From Ciborinia camelliae (Eukaryota > Ascomycota > Leotiomycetes > Helotiales > Sclerotiniaceae), in the NCBI GenBank assembly GCA_025890175.1, contig JANPYM010000001.1:151187-215186 (forward strand): DNA of 64,000 nucleotides, read 5' to 3'. The notes below the pieces were generated by a model. That model made no database searches, was not told the origin of the DNA, and was given only the letters and a program-made list of their open reading frames with translations. The position numbers and the translations under genes are program-made. This document shows, one piece after another, positions 47,301 through 59,136 of this stretch (the first letter of the stretch is position 1; every line of letters begins with the position of its first letter).

Positions 47301-49824
47301 GATGAGAAGCGAAGAGTTACTCCTGTAGAGTGCTTCACCAATGAGAAGAGCTCTGTTCTTGGATTCAATATCTTGCGACATGACCTTCGAATTCATGCCA
47401 ATAAATTCGGCGTTGCCACTGATCCTTCGATTACAGAATGCGTGAATCGCCTCATCAAAAATCCCCCAAAGACTCGTCATGACGCCATCATACTTTTTGG
47501 GTATTTTTCGGGCAGACTCGGTGAACTTGGCTATAATAGCTGTGCTATACTTGGTGATTCTGCTATTGTTCCTGTAACTAATGGTCGAGAAACGGCGAAG
47601 GGGCTTTTCAATGAAAAAGAGCAGCATTCCAGCGCGATCAAGTACCTTACACCTCGACACTGTTACTTGGGAAGTTCTTCGGAATATAGCGAAATTTTTG
47701 ATTTCGTTGATTTTGGGACTGAGTCAAATGCTTTTCTTTTGAAATGCGGATCTAAGAATGAGCCTACTAAGTTCGAGCTCGCTGCTTTAGTTTGCCAAGA
47801 ACCTGCTCGTCTTCTTGGAATCATGCAGAGTCCCGAGAAGTACTTAAATCTTTTAAGGTCTCTTGCAAACGATTTGCCCATGCTGAAAAGAGATAGGGCT
47901 CTCTTTAGGCAAATGAAAGCTTCTAAATTCCTTCTGGGTTCCAAGGAAATCTCAGCTGCAAAGGAGAAGCCAAAATCGAATAGTCTCATAGACGAGCAAG
48001 ATTCTGAGGTGGAGGAATTAGAAGACGCCCCACTCAAACAGTGGCAGTTGGAGCAACCTAATAAGATCGTTGTTGTTGATGATTATAATAGCTACCGTCT
48101 CTTTAAAGAAAGTCTGGTTTGCGCCCCTCTGGAAGATCGATTGGAAGAGTTCTATCTCGCTCTCGGATCCGCCAATCTTAGCGACATTGTACAAGAGGAT
48201 CTCCGCATTGGTCAGGCGGTTACATATCAAGGAGATTCCGTCAAACTCCGGAAGCATATTCTTGAGAGATTAAAACTCTTCTTGCATGAATCGCCACGGG
48301 AGAACGTGAAGCGTGACAGTCGATGGCTGGACAAGAATTTGACGGTACACACTGTCAGTGGCATACAAGTCAGAAGATCTTTGAGAGGCCACAATTTGTC
48401 GAATACAGAGAAGAGAACTGCCGCGTGTGTACAGGAGCGACAAGAGTTGCAACTTCTGGTGACCAATGCATATGACACATATCAAATCAGTCTGGCTATG
48501 TGCAAGCACCTACTAGTTCGCCCACAGCAACAGTCTTATCTCACATTTGAAAGCTTTTTGACTTTATCCTTGATGCAACTACGTTCTCGTGGCTATAATG
48601 TGGAGAGAATCCTTAGAGCCAAAGCAGCTGAAGCACGGATCGCAGAAGAGGAACGCAAGAGACAACTCGAGGAAGAGCAAGAACAAATCAAGGAGCAAGA
48701 GAGCCAATGGCGACAAGACCAAATACAAGACGCCGCTACAGTTGCGGCAGCTGCGCGAGAAGAAACCCGTCGCGATTCTCAAGCTGCTATGCCAGGCGCA
48801 TTTGGTTCCGATTCTCCTTCGCCGCCGCCCGTTAAGAAACACAGGAATCGTGGACTATTCTCAAGTCTTAAAAGTCACTTGGGTCTTGATAGCAGTAGTG
48901 ATGATTCACCGAGATCCCCAACCGCATTGCAACATCTACTCGAAGAGGGGAATAAAGATGCCCCACCACCTTATACCGAGATGGCGGGACAAAAACCCCA
49001 AACGGAAAGTGTCACCTCCAACGGAGCCATCAAACAAAATCTCCTCAATGCAATCAAATCATCTCGAGCCCATGACTCTCCCGATCTCTTTTCTGCTCCA
49101 TCAACCAGTCAGATCAAGGAACAAGCCGAATACTGTGATTCTACTTCCGGCCAAAATTTAACATACTTTGCTGATGCTTCTAATGGTACTCGTATATTTA
49201 TATCCAACGATAGGCAAAACCCAAATGGTCCTAACCTTACGGATTTCCTCGCCGCTAATGTATCTTCTCTCAATAGCTTCGCAGCTCTACTTCATGAGGC
49301 TGCAGATATATATAGTTTGCCCAGGAAAGCTATACACATTTTTTATGATGATCATGGGAATACTATTGCGTTCAATAGCAAGGGCAGTATCTTTTGCAAC
49401 TTCAGATTCTTTCAACAGCTACATATGAAGAAGTTGGAATCGAAGAGCGGAGAAGACAAGGCAGAGGTAGGTGCTTATTGGTGGGTTGTGCTTGCACATG
49501 AGTTGGCGCATAATTTGGTTGGGCCGCATAATTCGGATCATAGTTTTTACACGTAAGTATTGTTCTTTTTTGCCTTACACTTTTTTTAGGGGGAACACCC
49601 AAAGGAAACCGGGAGGAGTCGAACGAGTTGGGAAAAGTGGATAGAAAGGAGATGGACGATTTCACAGTGAATGGAAGCTAACGATACATCAAAATAGTGA
49701 ACAATTGATTGCGAATTACTTCCCAAAGATGATGGCGAGAGCGAATAATTATACAGCAAGACCGTCAAGTCCAAGACCGAGAAACGCGGGAGAATCCTCG
49801 GGTTCTGGTTCTGGTTCTCATTAA
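44376..49824 (+). CDS. Sacsin-like giant protein (Hsp90-type ATPase, DUF3684)
   Basis: Exons 44376-49552 and 49698-49824 encode 1767 residues. The N-terminus is a GHKL/Hsp90-type ATP-binding domain like that of sacsin: TLRELIQNAADAQ (Glu44, Asn48, Asp51) and KIGAFGVGFYSVF. It continues into the long fungal DUF3684 region. A coiled, Glu/Gln-rich segment lies near residues 1415-1450 and a disordered part with poly-Ser follows. Near the C-terminus is HELAHNLVGPHNSDH, an HExxH motif (His1708, Glu1709, His1712) with His1718 and His1722. After the intron the protein ends with YFPKMMARANNY and a Ser/Gly tail. The product is probably a large ATP-dependent chaperone-like scaffold. Function in fungi is essentially unknown to me. 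Confidence 0.9.
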
Positions 49825-51025
49825 TTCGGGGTTTGAGAATAAGATTCTTTCTTCGAGCATGATGAATGGATTTATTGATGGGGGGGGACTCGGATTGGTC
49901 GGACTTTGCAGATTAGATAATTTTTAATATAAATAGGTTGGCGAAATCATTCTTGGGTGTTTATTATTTGGTTTGAGTTGGTTTGGTTTGGTTTGGTTTG
50001 GTTTGGCTTGATATGAGATGCTGGTGTAGATAGTTATATAGATATGGATGCATGGATGATTGGTTCGTTGGTTGGTTGGTTAGCGGGGCGTTTTCTGTTT
50101 ATATTTTAGAGAGGATAAATATAAATGCATGCATATATGTATAGATGGATGGATGGATAGGGATTGGATTGGATAGGATGGGATGGGATGGGATTGGATT
50201 GGGTTGGATGGGATGGGATTGTGGGAGAGGAAGGGGGTGATGGGGGTGATGGAGGGGTAGAATTGATAGATGCATGGATAGATAGATGAATAGATGCATG
50301 GATAGCTATAATTATAGATAGAGATAGTTGGGTGTTTGTTTTTGTTTTTGTTTGTGCGTGCTTTTTGAATATATTATATTTTTATATTATTTTTATGATT
50401 TGTATGCTTTCGCGGTTTTTTTGTGTGTTGATGTTGGTGGTGGGTGTATTGGTTTGTTGGATTATGGTGTGGATTATGGTATGGTGTGGTGGATTCTTGT
50501 GTGGTGTGGATTTTTATGGTAAATTGTAATGGAAGGGTGAAAGTATGAAAGTATGAAAGGAGAGATTGATTCTATAATGTTGAAATTAAGGTATGGGGAT
50601 AAATAAAGAGGTAGGTAGGTAGGTAGATAGGGGGTAGATTCTTTATATTGTCTATGATCTATCTACCTGCTCGAGGTAGTTGTGAATAGGTAGTTGTAAA
50701 TACGGGAGTGGTGGGGAGGTTTGGGGAAATGAAGGATATTGGGAAGGTATACAAAGGAAGGTGCGTAGGAAGGGGAATGTGGAGGAGAATTTGGGGGGAG
50801 AGAGGGGATGTCTACTCGTATTCATTATTGCCCATTGGTATAGGATACAATACTACCAAGTAACATGATCAGATCCCCCCTCTTCCATACATCATACATA
50901 TACATCAAGCTCTCCCCCTAGACCTAAAAATTAAAACAATCCGTTTATCCCTTTTTTTCTTTTTCGCTCCATGGGTTAATGCACAGTTGATAGAACGAAT
51001 AAAACGATTTACAAAACTGCGAAAT
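49825..51025. repeat. Intergenic low-complexity region
   Basis: The stretch holds GTTTG (49976-50007), GTTGG (50065-50083), GGATGGGATGGGATTGG (50140-50222), GATAGATGCATG (50265-50310), TGTTTTTG (50333-50352), GTGTGGAT (50465-50515) and GTAGG (50611-50628) runs. No gene is seen. At its right end a polypyrimidine tract followed by CACAG (ending at 50986) looks like a splice acceptor for the next open frame. Confidence 0.5.
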
Positions 51026-51811
51026 ATGAACTCGCTATCGTTGGGCGAGTATTTCTGCAGGGGGGCATCGCCTACTGATACGCAAAAGGATTTCCAGCGT
51101 AACCCCACAAGCTGCGAAGAGACCGATGATGAAAATGGAAAACCACTGCTGAGACATGCCGGCCCTATGAGACATGCCGGCCCTATGAGAGGACATTTAC
51201 AGCCTCTTTTCGGCAGATTCACACAATTGGAAAATCTTATCATTCGCACTGTTGGCCATTCAGATTGTCGAGATAATAGATGGTCAGAAGCGAGAGAAAT
51301 TCTACGATATGCAGAAATGGCCAATTTTCTCACATCGGTCGCTCCCACTCTCAGAACTCTGGCTTTTCAACAAGGGCTTGAATGGACAGACCCTGATGAC
51401 CCTACCTCTGATAATGATACGCCTCCTCGAGAGCTGCAGAAGGGAAGGCCAATGGATACATACTTTCTCTCACATTTACTTCCAGGTTTGATTGGAGCAC
51501 AATGGCGCAAACTCAAACAGCTTTCCATTCACGGCTTTGGTGGAAGTGTTGGGCATCGTGAGTATGATCCTAGGTGGGTCAACTGGGAACCTGAGAATCT
51601 TGACGTCTTAGAGTCTGCGTCGCATCTCTTGGGTAAAGCTCTGGGCAATAATGTTAAGATATCTTGTGGAAAGGATATTAAGAAAGCGAGAGCGGGTCGT
51701 TATAAAAGGAGAGTCTTTCACTTGATCGAATGCCAGGCATATGAATCCTCAGATTGCAGCAAACATAGCACAGATGAGGTTTTGAGATCATCTGATCAAT
51801 CTACTGATTAA
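51026..51811 (+). CDS. Hypothetical protein, possibly a headless F-box/LRR-like fragment
   Basis: From ATG 51026 the frame codes 261 residues that I cannot assign. The spacing of Leu/aromatic residues (LQPLFGRFTQLENLIIRTVG, APTLRTLAF, WRKLKQLSIHGFG) resembles C-terminal leucine-rich parts of fungal F-box proteins, but no F-box precedes it. An 18 bp direct duplication gives RHAGPM twice. The frame is open back to a plausible splice acceptor at 50986, so an upstream exon may exist, although nothing coding-like is visible in the repeats beyond it. It may be a truncated gene or pseudogene. The tail is Ser/Asp-rich. Confidence 0.5.
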   Translation: MNSLSLGEYFCRGASPTDTQKDFQRNPTSCEETDDENGKPLLRHAGPMRHAGPMRGHLQPLFGRFTQLENLIIRTVGHSDCRDNRWSEAREILRYAEMANFLTSVAPTLRTLAFQQGLEWTDPDDPTSDNDTPPRELQKGRPMDTYFLSHLLPGLIGAQWRKLKQLSIHGFGGSVGHREYDPRWVNWEPENLDVLESASHLLGKALGNNVKISCGKDIKKARAGRYKRRVFHLIECQAYESSDCSKHSTDEVLRSSDQSTD

Positions 51812-52244
51812 GGTCCGTTGAAATGGCCTATTCAATCGGAATTTATGGTCGGCGAGGTGGTGAATAATACGAGAGAATAAGGTACCGTAGAGATAGATGA
51901 AACTGCTTTTTCCTGGATACAAACGTGCTAGTACGTTGCTTTCTTCAATAAGTAACATGGAGTCTGGTCGGGTGTGACTTAAATTAATGGGGGAAAACGG
52001 ATAAACGCCGGTGAGGAATTGTTTCTATTTCTCGATGTGTAATTTTCCAAAAATGAAAGGAAAGGACTCGGTTTAACGAGATTTTATTCTAATTCTTGCA
52101 TGCATTAAATATCAATGATTTCTTCTCGTTGATGAGGATATATCACATTCTATTTAGATCTGCGGTGTGATTGCGCTGTCAATATCCTGTCTCCGGGTCT
52201 GCTGTTGGCAAGTAGATTAGCAAAGGCCATAGGATTATAAGGAA
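51812..52244. other. Short intergenic region between convergent genes
   Basis: No gene is seen in this AT-rich 430 bp. It should carry the 3' ends of the plus-strand fragment at 51026 and of the minus-strand transporter gene. Confidence 0.4.
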
Positions 52245-54217
52245 TCATGAGCTGAACGGTATAGAACTAACGTCACGAACAGCCTTCCGTTCTTCGACAT
52301 AGATTCTACAATCCTCTCTTCCTTTTTGTACATCTACGAACCAAATCACTATGCTCGCAAAAGCGCACAGTGCGAATAAGAATGGAAATCCCATCCAGTT
52401 GTTGTTGCTGCTGTTGATAATGGCTTGGATGACGTTGGGTCCAATGATTGAAGACTATTCGGCACCACTGTTTAGTTCGGAACTATGAAAGGATGTTGGA
52501 GGGATGGTTGAACATACAGCTCGATTGGTAATTCCAAATAGGCCAAAGAACATGCCCTCATATCCTCTAGGGGTGAATTCACTCATCATAGTTTGTGAGT
52601 ATGAATAATAAGGCGCTTGGAATAATCCAAACACGATATTGTAGATCCAAAAGTCACGGACATGGTGATATCCAACTTCATCGGACCACAATCCAATCAT
52701 ACCGTAGAGAGGAATTAAAACGCTGAAAATATTGGTGATGATGAACATGGGTTTCGTTCGAATGCCAAAGTATTGTTGAACATACCAGAAGGCAAAAGTG
52801 GAGAAGGTGGAGGTAACGGCTTGTGATAGTCCAAGGAAGGTTAATTGGAGGAAGGAGAAGGAAATGACTTCGTTCTGGATAATGGAGACCAGAGTTGAGG
52901 TGGTGTTTAAACCATCCGCAAGCATGAAGAATGCGAGGAGATAGGTAAAAGTTTGAGGGAGGTGACGGATTTCGAGGAGAGAGGCATACACTTGTTTCCA
53001 GCCGATACTTAAATAAGAACTACCGTTTGGGATCGGTGGCCCAGGACGTCGTTGCTGGAAGAGGAACCAAGGAAGGCCGAGAACAAGCCAGTCTGCAAAA
53101 GTTCCATAAGAAGCATGATAGAGTATTTTCCAGAGGGAATACTTACATGAGTTGGTGAGGCACAATGCAAGATTATTAGCAAAGAGATCTCCTTGCAATG
53201 GAATCAGTACAGAAAGGCTAAGGAGTAGCGTAAGAATGTATCCGATGTTGGAATGAGAGGTGGAGATGCTGCTAATATGGTTTCGTTCCATGCTTTCTAT
53301 TCTATCGTATTCGTTTTGATTGATCTTTCCATCTTTGAGGTCTTCGTCTCTAGCCTTTCGAACGTGAGGCATGTAACGGGCTAGTCTAGAAAATAATGCA
53401 GAAAAGAATACAAGAGTCGCCTATTTTCCCGTAAGATTAATGTCCATACTTGAGTGCAGCAAAAAATATACTAACGCCGTATGAAATATATGATACGATA
53501 TATAATGCCATAGCCATAGGCCACTGATCGGCTTCCTTGATTGCCATCATTGCGTATTGGGAAACCCAACACTTTACTCGTCAGTGTAACCTCCCCGCCA
53601 GGAATTCAGCAACTCACAACAACTGTAAGAAATAAAAGTAACCATCTCCCAAAATTTCCATAATCTGCAGCGGATCCTAAAGCTACAAAGATGATCGTCA
53701 TAATGGTGAAGCAAATCCCATTCGCTATCAAAACCACACTAGAAACCGATCTGGTACCGGAACCCCAGCGGATTACACAACCTCCTGTGGTGCAATTCCC
53801 TCTTTGGATGGGTGTAATGGCGGGATCCCACCCAGATTTACTAAGAGCGGATTGAAAGATGGCTTGAGAATAACTTCCTGGTCCTACTCCATTATCTCCC
53901 TACAGATTCACGGTTAGAATACCGGTGATTCATATTGTGCAATGGCGCTCACTCACGTTGGAATAAAGATAGTATGACCATAACTCTTTTCTCGTGGTTG
54001 TAGGTTGATCAGATGATTCTTCATCAATACCAAACAATTGTTCGTATTTATTGATGTCCTTCTTTATACGATTAACCTTCGCCTCGTCGAGATTGATGCC
54101 GCCTCCATTTGTTGTGGTGCTGTCGTCGATCTGGTTGACCTCAGGAGAGTTCATACTTGTCCTTCCTATCAGTAATGGCACTCTCGATGGACTTTGGATC
54201 CGAGAATAGGAAGGCAT
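52245..54217 (-). CDS. ATG22: Atg22-like vacuolar transporter (MFS)
   Basis: Yeast Atg22 exports amino acids from the vacuole after autophagic breakdown. Fungi carry several paralogues, so orthology is not certain. Minus-strand exons are 54217-53957, 53899-53618, 53571-53476, 53420-53147, 53092-52518 and 52454-52245, giving 565 residues with consistent phases. A hydrophilic N-terminus with KELWSYYLYSNGDNGVGPGS is the family's entry into the first membrane segment. Next come hydrophobic segments (VVLIANGICFTIMTIIFVAL and others), an acidic/Lys-rich loop, YWLVLGLPWFLFQQRRPG (formed across intron 4) and SEFTPRGYEGMFFGLFGITNRASSIIGP. Intron 4 (53093-53146) is 54 bp and stop-free. The last exon ends in a cytosolic tail, and its final few residues are uncertain. 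Confidence 0.85.
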
Positions 54218-54674
54218 CTTGATTAGAGATACTGGTCATGTCTATATAGAAGACCGTCGTCGAACGAAATGCACTTGTCACGTAGCACTCTTAGGGGGAA
54301 GATAATTCTATCACGTTGCACCCGGCATTGCCCTCTTACACATATGCATACCACCCAATTCGCCAAGAACAAACCTTGATCAAGATGGTTGACGGTATAA
54401 CAGAATTGTGTTGTGATTGTCTGCAGAATGAATGTTGTGCTGGAGTCAAGGTTGGTTGAGCTCGGATCGGGCGAACTCCGGTAGACACCTGACACATTTC
54501 GAACCTTATCTTTGTTTACATTCCCCAACCACCAAGTACCTTCCTCCACAATATTGGCAGGGACTGCTTCTACCTTGGGTAGATTTTCATGTCTGAAATC
54601 ATACTGGATCCAATATATCTTATGATTGAAATATTACTTCAGAGTTTCTCATGATACGTTAAGATATGAATATA
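54218..54674. promoter_or_regulatory. Divergent promoter region, Atg22-like and GH3-GNAT genes
   Basis: 457 bp separate the two divergent ATGs. A minus-strand frame of 108 codons covers most of it (54223-54549) but shows no family features, so I treat it as chance. AT-rich DNA at 54600-54674 precedes the GH3-GNAT start. Confidence 0.45.
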
Positions 54675-57661
54675 ATGACGACGGCTAACTCATCTAAAAG
54701 GCAAGCAACGTGGTCGGAGGAAGAGCTGAGGGAGAAAGTTGGACAGGTATGGCTTATCCCTTGAAGTATTCTCAAAATTTATGGCAATTTACTCCATACT
54801 ATCGACTATTTAGCCATCCCAAGTTCATGTGATTAGCGGGCAGATGGAGGAATGGCATATCCTTGATTGCTATGGCGCAATCGTTTATCACGCTGATTAT
54901 AACGGTAACACTCTAGCTTTTTATTGTTGGGTTTGATGGTCATGTTGCCAACGAAGATATTAAGACTCTTATCACAACTCACAGAGTTGGCACTATCATA
55001 TTGTTTAAGAGAAATGTCTCAAATGCGACGCAACTTCTCCAATTGACAACCTCATTACAAGATATTGCAAAAGATGCTGGACATGCCCAAAGTCTTTTTA
55101 TCGCAATGGGTCAGGAAAACGGATTAATTACTCCAGTCAAACCACCTATGGCAACACAACTTCCTGGTTCGATGGCTTTGGGGGCGACCGGTGATCCATC
55201 AAATGCTTTCACGGTTGCAGAATGCACAGCAAAAATACTGAAGGCCTATGGCATTAACATGAATTCTGCTCCCGTCGCAGACATAAATTTACAACCGAAG
55301 GACCCAATGATTGGTGTGAGATCATTTTCGGATGATCCAGAGATGGTCGGAAGATTTGTATCAGCTCAAGTTAAAGGTTTACAGCAGAATGGTATCTTAG
55401 CCTGCGTCAAGCATTTCCCTGGCATTGGTGATAGGGCAGTCGACTTTCCTGGTGGTCCTCCTGTTATCATGAAGACAAAACAAGAATTAGAAGCTTGTGA
55501 GCTAGTCCCATTCAGACGAGCAGTAATCGATGGCGTAGATGCCATTATGACGTCTCACGTATCTCTACCCCAGTTGAACGATACTTCCGGCGCACTCAGA
55601 AATACATTGCCTTCCAGCTTGAATCCACATGCAATAGGGATTCTGCGACAGGATATGAAGTATGATGGACTAATAGTAAGTGATTGTTTAGGAGTGGATG
55701 GATTCAGAGCAATTTACGGAACCGAGAAAGGAGCTGTGATGGCATTGAAGGTCAGTATCAAATATATCCTTAAAAACGTGCCATTACTCAAGATTCATGC
55801 ATCTAGGCAGGAAATGATTGTGTCATGGTTTGCCACTCATTGAAAAGTCAAGTCGGCGCGATTGAAGCTGTCATTGCTGCGGTAAAATCTGGAGAGATTT
55901 CTCGGAAAGCTATCGAGACTTCAATGAATCGAGTACTACGACTCAAGAACAAGTATCTATTGGCAAGTGCATCAAAAACTGTTGATACCAACTTGAGTGT
56001 CCAAAATCTTAATGAAGAATCGTTGAAAATCGCGTCAGAAATTTATGCCAAGAGCACGACTGTTGTCCGGACTGAGCCAGGCTATCTTCCCATCGAAATT
56101 TCATCGACTGGTTCGATCAAAGTAGTGTTGTTTTTTGCGACTGAGGCAGCCCTTGGAGACGGTGCTGTCAATAATGGTGAATATAGCACAGCTCGATATC
56201 CCCTGCTCACCTCGTACCTCGAAATACTCAAGCCCCATTGCGAATCTGTTATTGGTATACCGCTTCACCAGGATTTCTCATTGGGTCCAAATAGTAGGGA
56301 CTTGATTCATTTCGCAGGAGCTAATGTCATTATTTTTGCGACCAGGAATGCATCTTTTTGTCCGTCTCAGAAAACTATGGGACAATTTTTAGGGAGGAAG
56401 CGTGTTCCAGACAAAAAGTTCATCATTATTGCAACGTGTGCTCCTTACGACTTTCTTGAAGGTAGCGATACGGTCAGAAATTATATCGCAATATATGAGC
56501 CTAGTGCATCGGCTTTCAAGGCAGCGGTAGACGTAATATTCGGTGTTCGACCAGCTCGAGGATTGCTACCTGTATGTCGACCAACTGCTGAAAATATTAT
56601 TCGTCCATTCTCAGGGACCGCGGAAGAAACGTACATGATTTGGGAAATGTGGAATTGTATTTTTCCTGCATGGCCAATTGAGCTCGTCCGACTCCGGAGA
56701 TACCTCCAAAATAAACATGGTCGTCATTTTCTACATGAACGTGGGTTTTGTCTTGCGTACGATTTCGGTGGAAGAATAGTCACTATTTCCTGCATTGGTG
56801 TCATGCCATCTGCCAGGGGAACAGGGATTGGCACTGCTTTGATTACACGGGCAAGAGCAGAGCTCCGAAAGTCTGCCCCCTTGAAATCTTTGCTCATTGG
56901 TTCTGTCTTCCCTCGGTTTTGGCCTGGTGTGCCAGTAGAGTTGGAGCAGCAAAACAAAGACTTTTTCCTACATAGAGGTATGTTGGCTTTAGATTGTGAC
57001 AGAGCCAGCTTCAGGTATCCATGTGGCAAATGGCACAAAGGTTTGAAATTAATTAATTAAATAGGCTTTAACAAATTTTCCGCTCTCCCGTTACGAGACT
57101 ACTTTCGCGACTTATATTCGTCTGTTGCTCCCGATGAAGTCGTCGAAAGAGTTTCCAAAGTTCCTTATAAATTTGCTGCTCTATGCTCTGAGACCTTCGA
57201 TGAATGTATCGCCAAACAGAAGGCCAACAATTTTAATTGCGTAGTCAGTGTACCATATCTACTCGCCTGTTGGAGACTTTGGCTAATATAATCAGGGATG
57301 GATTCAAGCATATGAAAGACTTGCCTCAGTAGGCCAGCATTATGAAGCCATGGTTGCATTCTCACCCTCTGGCGAGCAGGTAGGCTGGGCCTTGATGTGT
57401 TCCCATTCTTCTGTTATTTGCGAAGATTTTGCGTTCTTACCCCTCATGCCATCAGGAGATCGAACGGGATTGATTTCTTGTGTAGGGGTGGATCAAGGAT
57501 CAAGAGGTCAAGGGGTAGGTCTTGCTCTATTGGTGAAGGCATTGGAGAACATGAAGGAACGTGGTGTCGAGGGAGTATGCATTGATTGGCCGGGTATTCG
57601 CGGTTTGTGTGAGAAACTAGACTTTGAAGTCTGGAAAGAGTATGAAACAAATCAATGGTGA
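54675..57661 (+). CDS. GH3 domain fused to two GNAT domains, probable pseudoenzyme
   Basis: The fold is that of GH3 beta-N-acetylglucosaminidases (NagZ type) with C-terminal GNAT acetyltransferase domains, a known fungal fusion. Exons are 54675-54746, 54917-55750, 55807-56977, 57065-57240 and 57296-57661, giving 872 residues. GH3 starts at VGQLFIVGFDG (about 22-32). Nucleophile Asp280 is present (IVSDCLGVDG). However, the substrate Asp of the usual DQE motif is Gly89 (IAMGQENG), and the KHFPGHGDTxxDSH motif reads KHFPGIGDRAVDFP, losing the catalytic His (Pro202). GNAT-1 (GVMPSARGTGIGTALI) and GNAT-2 (CVGVDQGSRGQGVGLALL) keep acetyl-CoA loops. The TAA at 57058 lies inside intron 3 (GTATGT donor, AATAG acceptor), so the frame is not broken. 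No signal peptide, so probably cytosolic. Confidence 0.85.
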
Positions 57662-59136
57662 ACGAATTTGATAGCGCCACAACTACAATGCGGAAGGGCC
57701 TTGTCCGAGCCTGATCGGGAAGTTCACGCGATGGTAAGGCACCGAAAAATAAGAGATTGGGCGCAGAATTGATCTGAAGATTCCGAGCATTTGGGCCAAG
57801 CACAGCTCGATGTTTGCATATACAATAGACACTGGAATGCATTTCTGCTTTAGCCTAAATGGTATAAAGTGAAGAATCGGGTCCCCATGGAGAAATGTGC
57901 AGCATGTTCAGAGGTGTTTACGTGTCGAGATTCTGTAATGTGATGCCTTGACCCCCTCATCACACGAATTTATGACATAAGAGCAATATCTTGTGCTGCC
58001 TCAAAATCCCCATGGTAAAAAACAGACACTTCAAGTGTTTTCTTCCATTGTTGGGGCCCGCTTCGCCAAATTATCCGCTTATGTGTTTTTCATCCCCTTT
58101 ATATTGTCGATATTTTCGATGTTTTTCATCCTGTGACCAGATCTTCCGAGGAAGTCAATTTTGGTGGATAATTTATCCTTTGCCAATGAAGGTTTCCTTG
58201 GCAATCCGATGACCACGTTTTTTTACGTTGCAAAACTGGAGAACCCGGACCTCGGCAGAGCTCTTATTGGAACAAAATGGGCTTGGAAATCTATAGATTT
58301 TTTCGGGTCGGTACAGGTATACCCCGGATCTACATCTACAAATAACCCTGTCCTCAATTGGAAAGTACATGTAATGTACAGACCAAGCTGCCGGATGCCT
58401 TATTCATCATATACCTCCAGCTTTCGACGGATATTCAAAGTCTAGAAGATATCCAGGGAAAGAGAGATGATGAGGTCTCGTCAAATAATTAGTTAATGTT
58501 TCTTTGCTAAAATGTGCAACTAAATGTAGTCCAGCGAAAAAGAATACTTCAAATGCCGAGAAGCCAAGTTGGGTTCTCGGCTAAATTATTTTCTGCAATC
58601 ACGATTGGTGCATGTTAACATAAAGGGGGCAGCGGAGAAATTTATATATATCATTGAGCGGATTCCGTGCATTATGTTCCTGAGTTCAAATGATGCGCGT
58701 CTTTTAATTCAGTTCGGTTGGCAAATCCGGGGTATAGATTGCTAAGTGTTCTAGTAGTTAACTCTGACAAATTTATATGGCCCCAGACATGAGAACCGAA
58801 GCTTATTTGGAAAATCTCCCCATCAGCTGAACTTCAAGCTTCTATATATCTGATCGTGACTCTTTTCAATATCGCCCCCTTTGACGGACCGGATTTCCGA
58901 TCATATCGCGGGTTGTAGATTCTTGATACCGTCAATCCAGCGGGCCTTTCGAGCCGGTCGTCTATGAGGTCAAAAGGTGATGATACATTCAAGATGATGT
59001 GTCATGCAGGACTGGCTCTTGAATAGAATGATACAAAGAGACGAAAATTATAAAGTAGAGGTCTTTTCTTTTGTTTAATTTTTGCTTCATCACAACTACA
59101 ATCCTTTTGAATACAATAGTGGGAGAGAATATCGCT
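57662..59136. promoter_or_regulatory. Upstream region of the GH7 cellobiohydrolase gene
   Basis: No gene is seen. Possible control sites are a TATAAA at 59049-59054 (about 83 bp before the ATG), a CreA-type CCGGGG (SYGGRG) at 58727-58732 and another on the minus strand near 58322, and an XlnR/Xyr1-type GGCTAA at 58579-58584. Such sites would fit carbon-catabolite repression and cellulose/xylan induction. Hexamers this short also occur by chance, so only the TATA box is reasonably firm. Confidence 0.4.

Noticed and set aside
54223..54549. 108-codon minus-strand frame between divergent genes
   Set aside because: It occupies the shared promoter, has no motif or splice partner, and has no good start context.
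57040..57064. Premature stop splitting the GH3-GNAT gene into two genes
   Set aside because: The stop lies in an 87 bp intron with a GTATGT donor and AATAG acceptor. Splicing restores HRGFNKFSALPL in phase.
58161..58445. 94-codon frame upstream of the cellulase
   Set aside because: No recognisable motif, and it lies in the presumed promoter.
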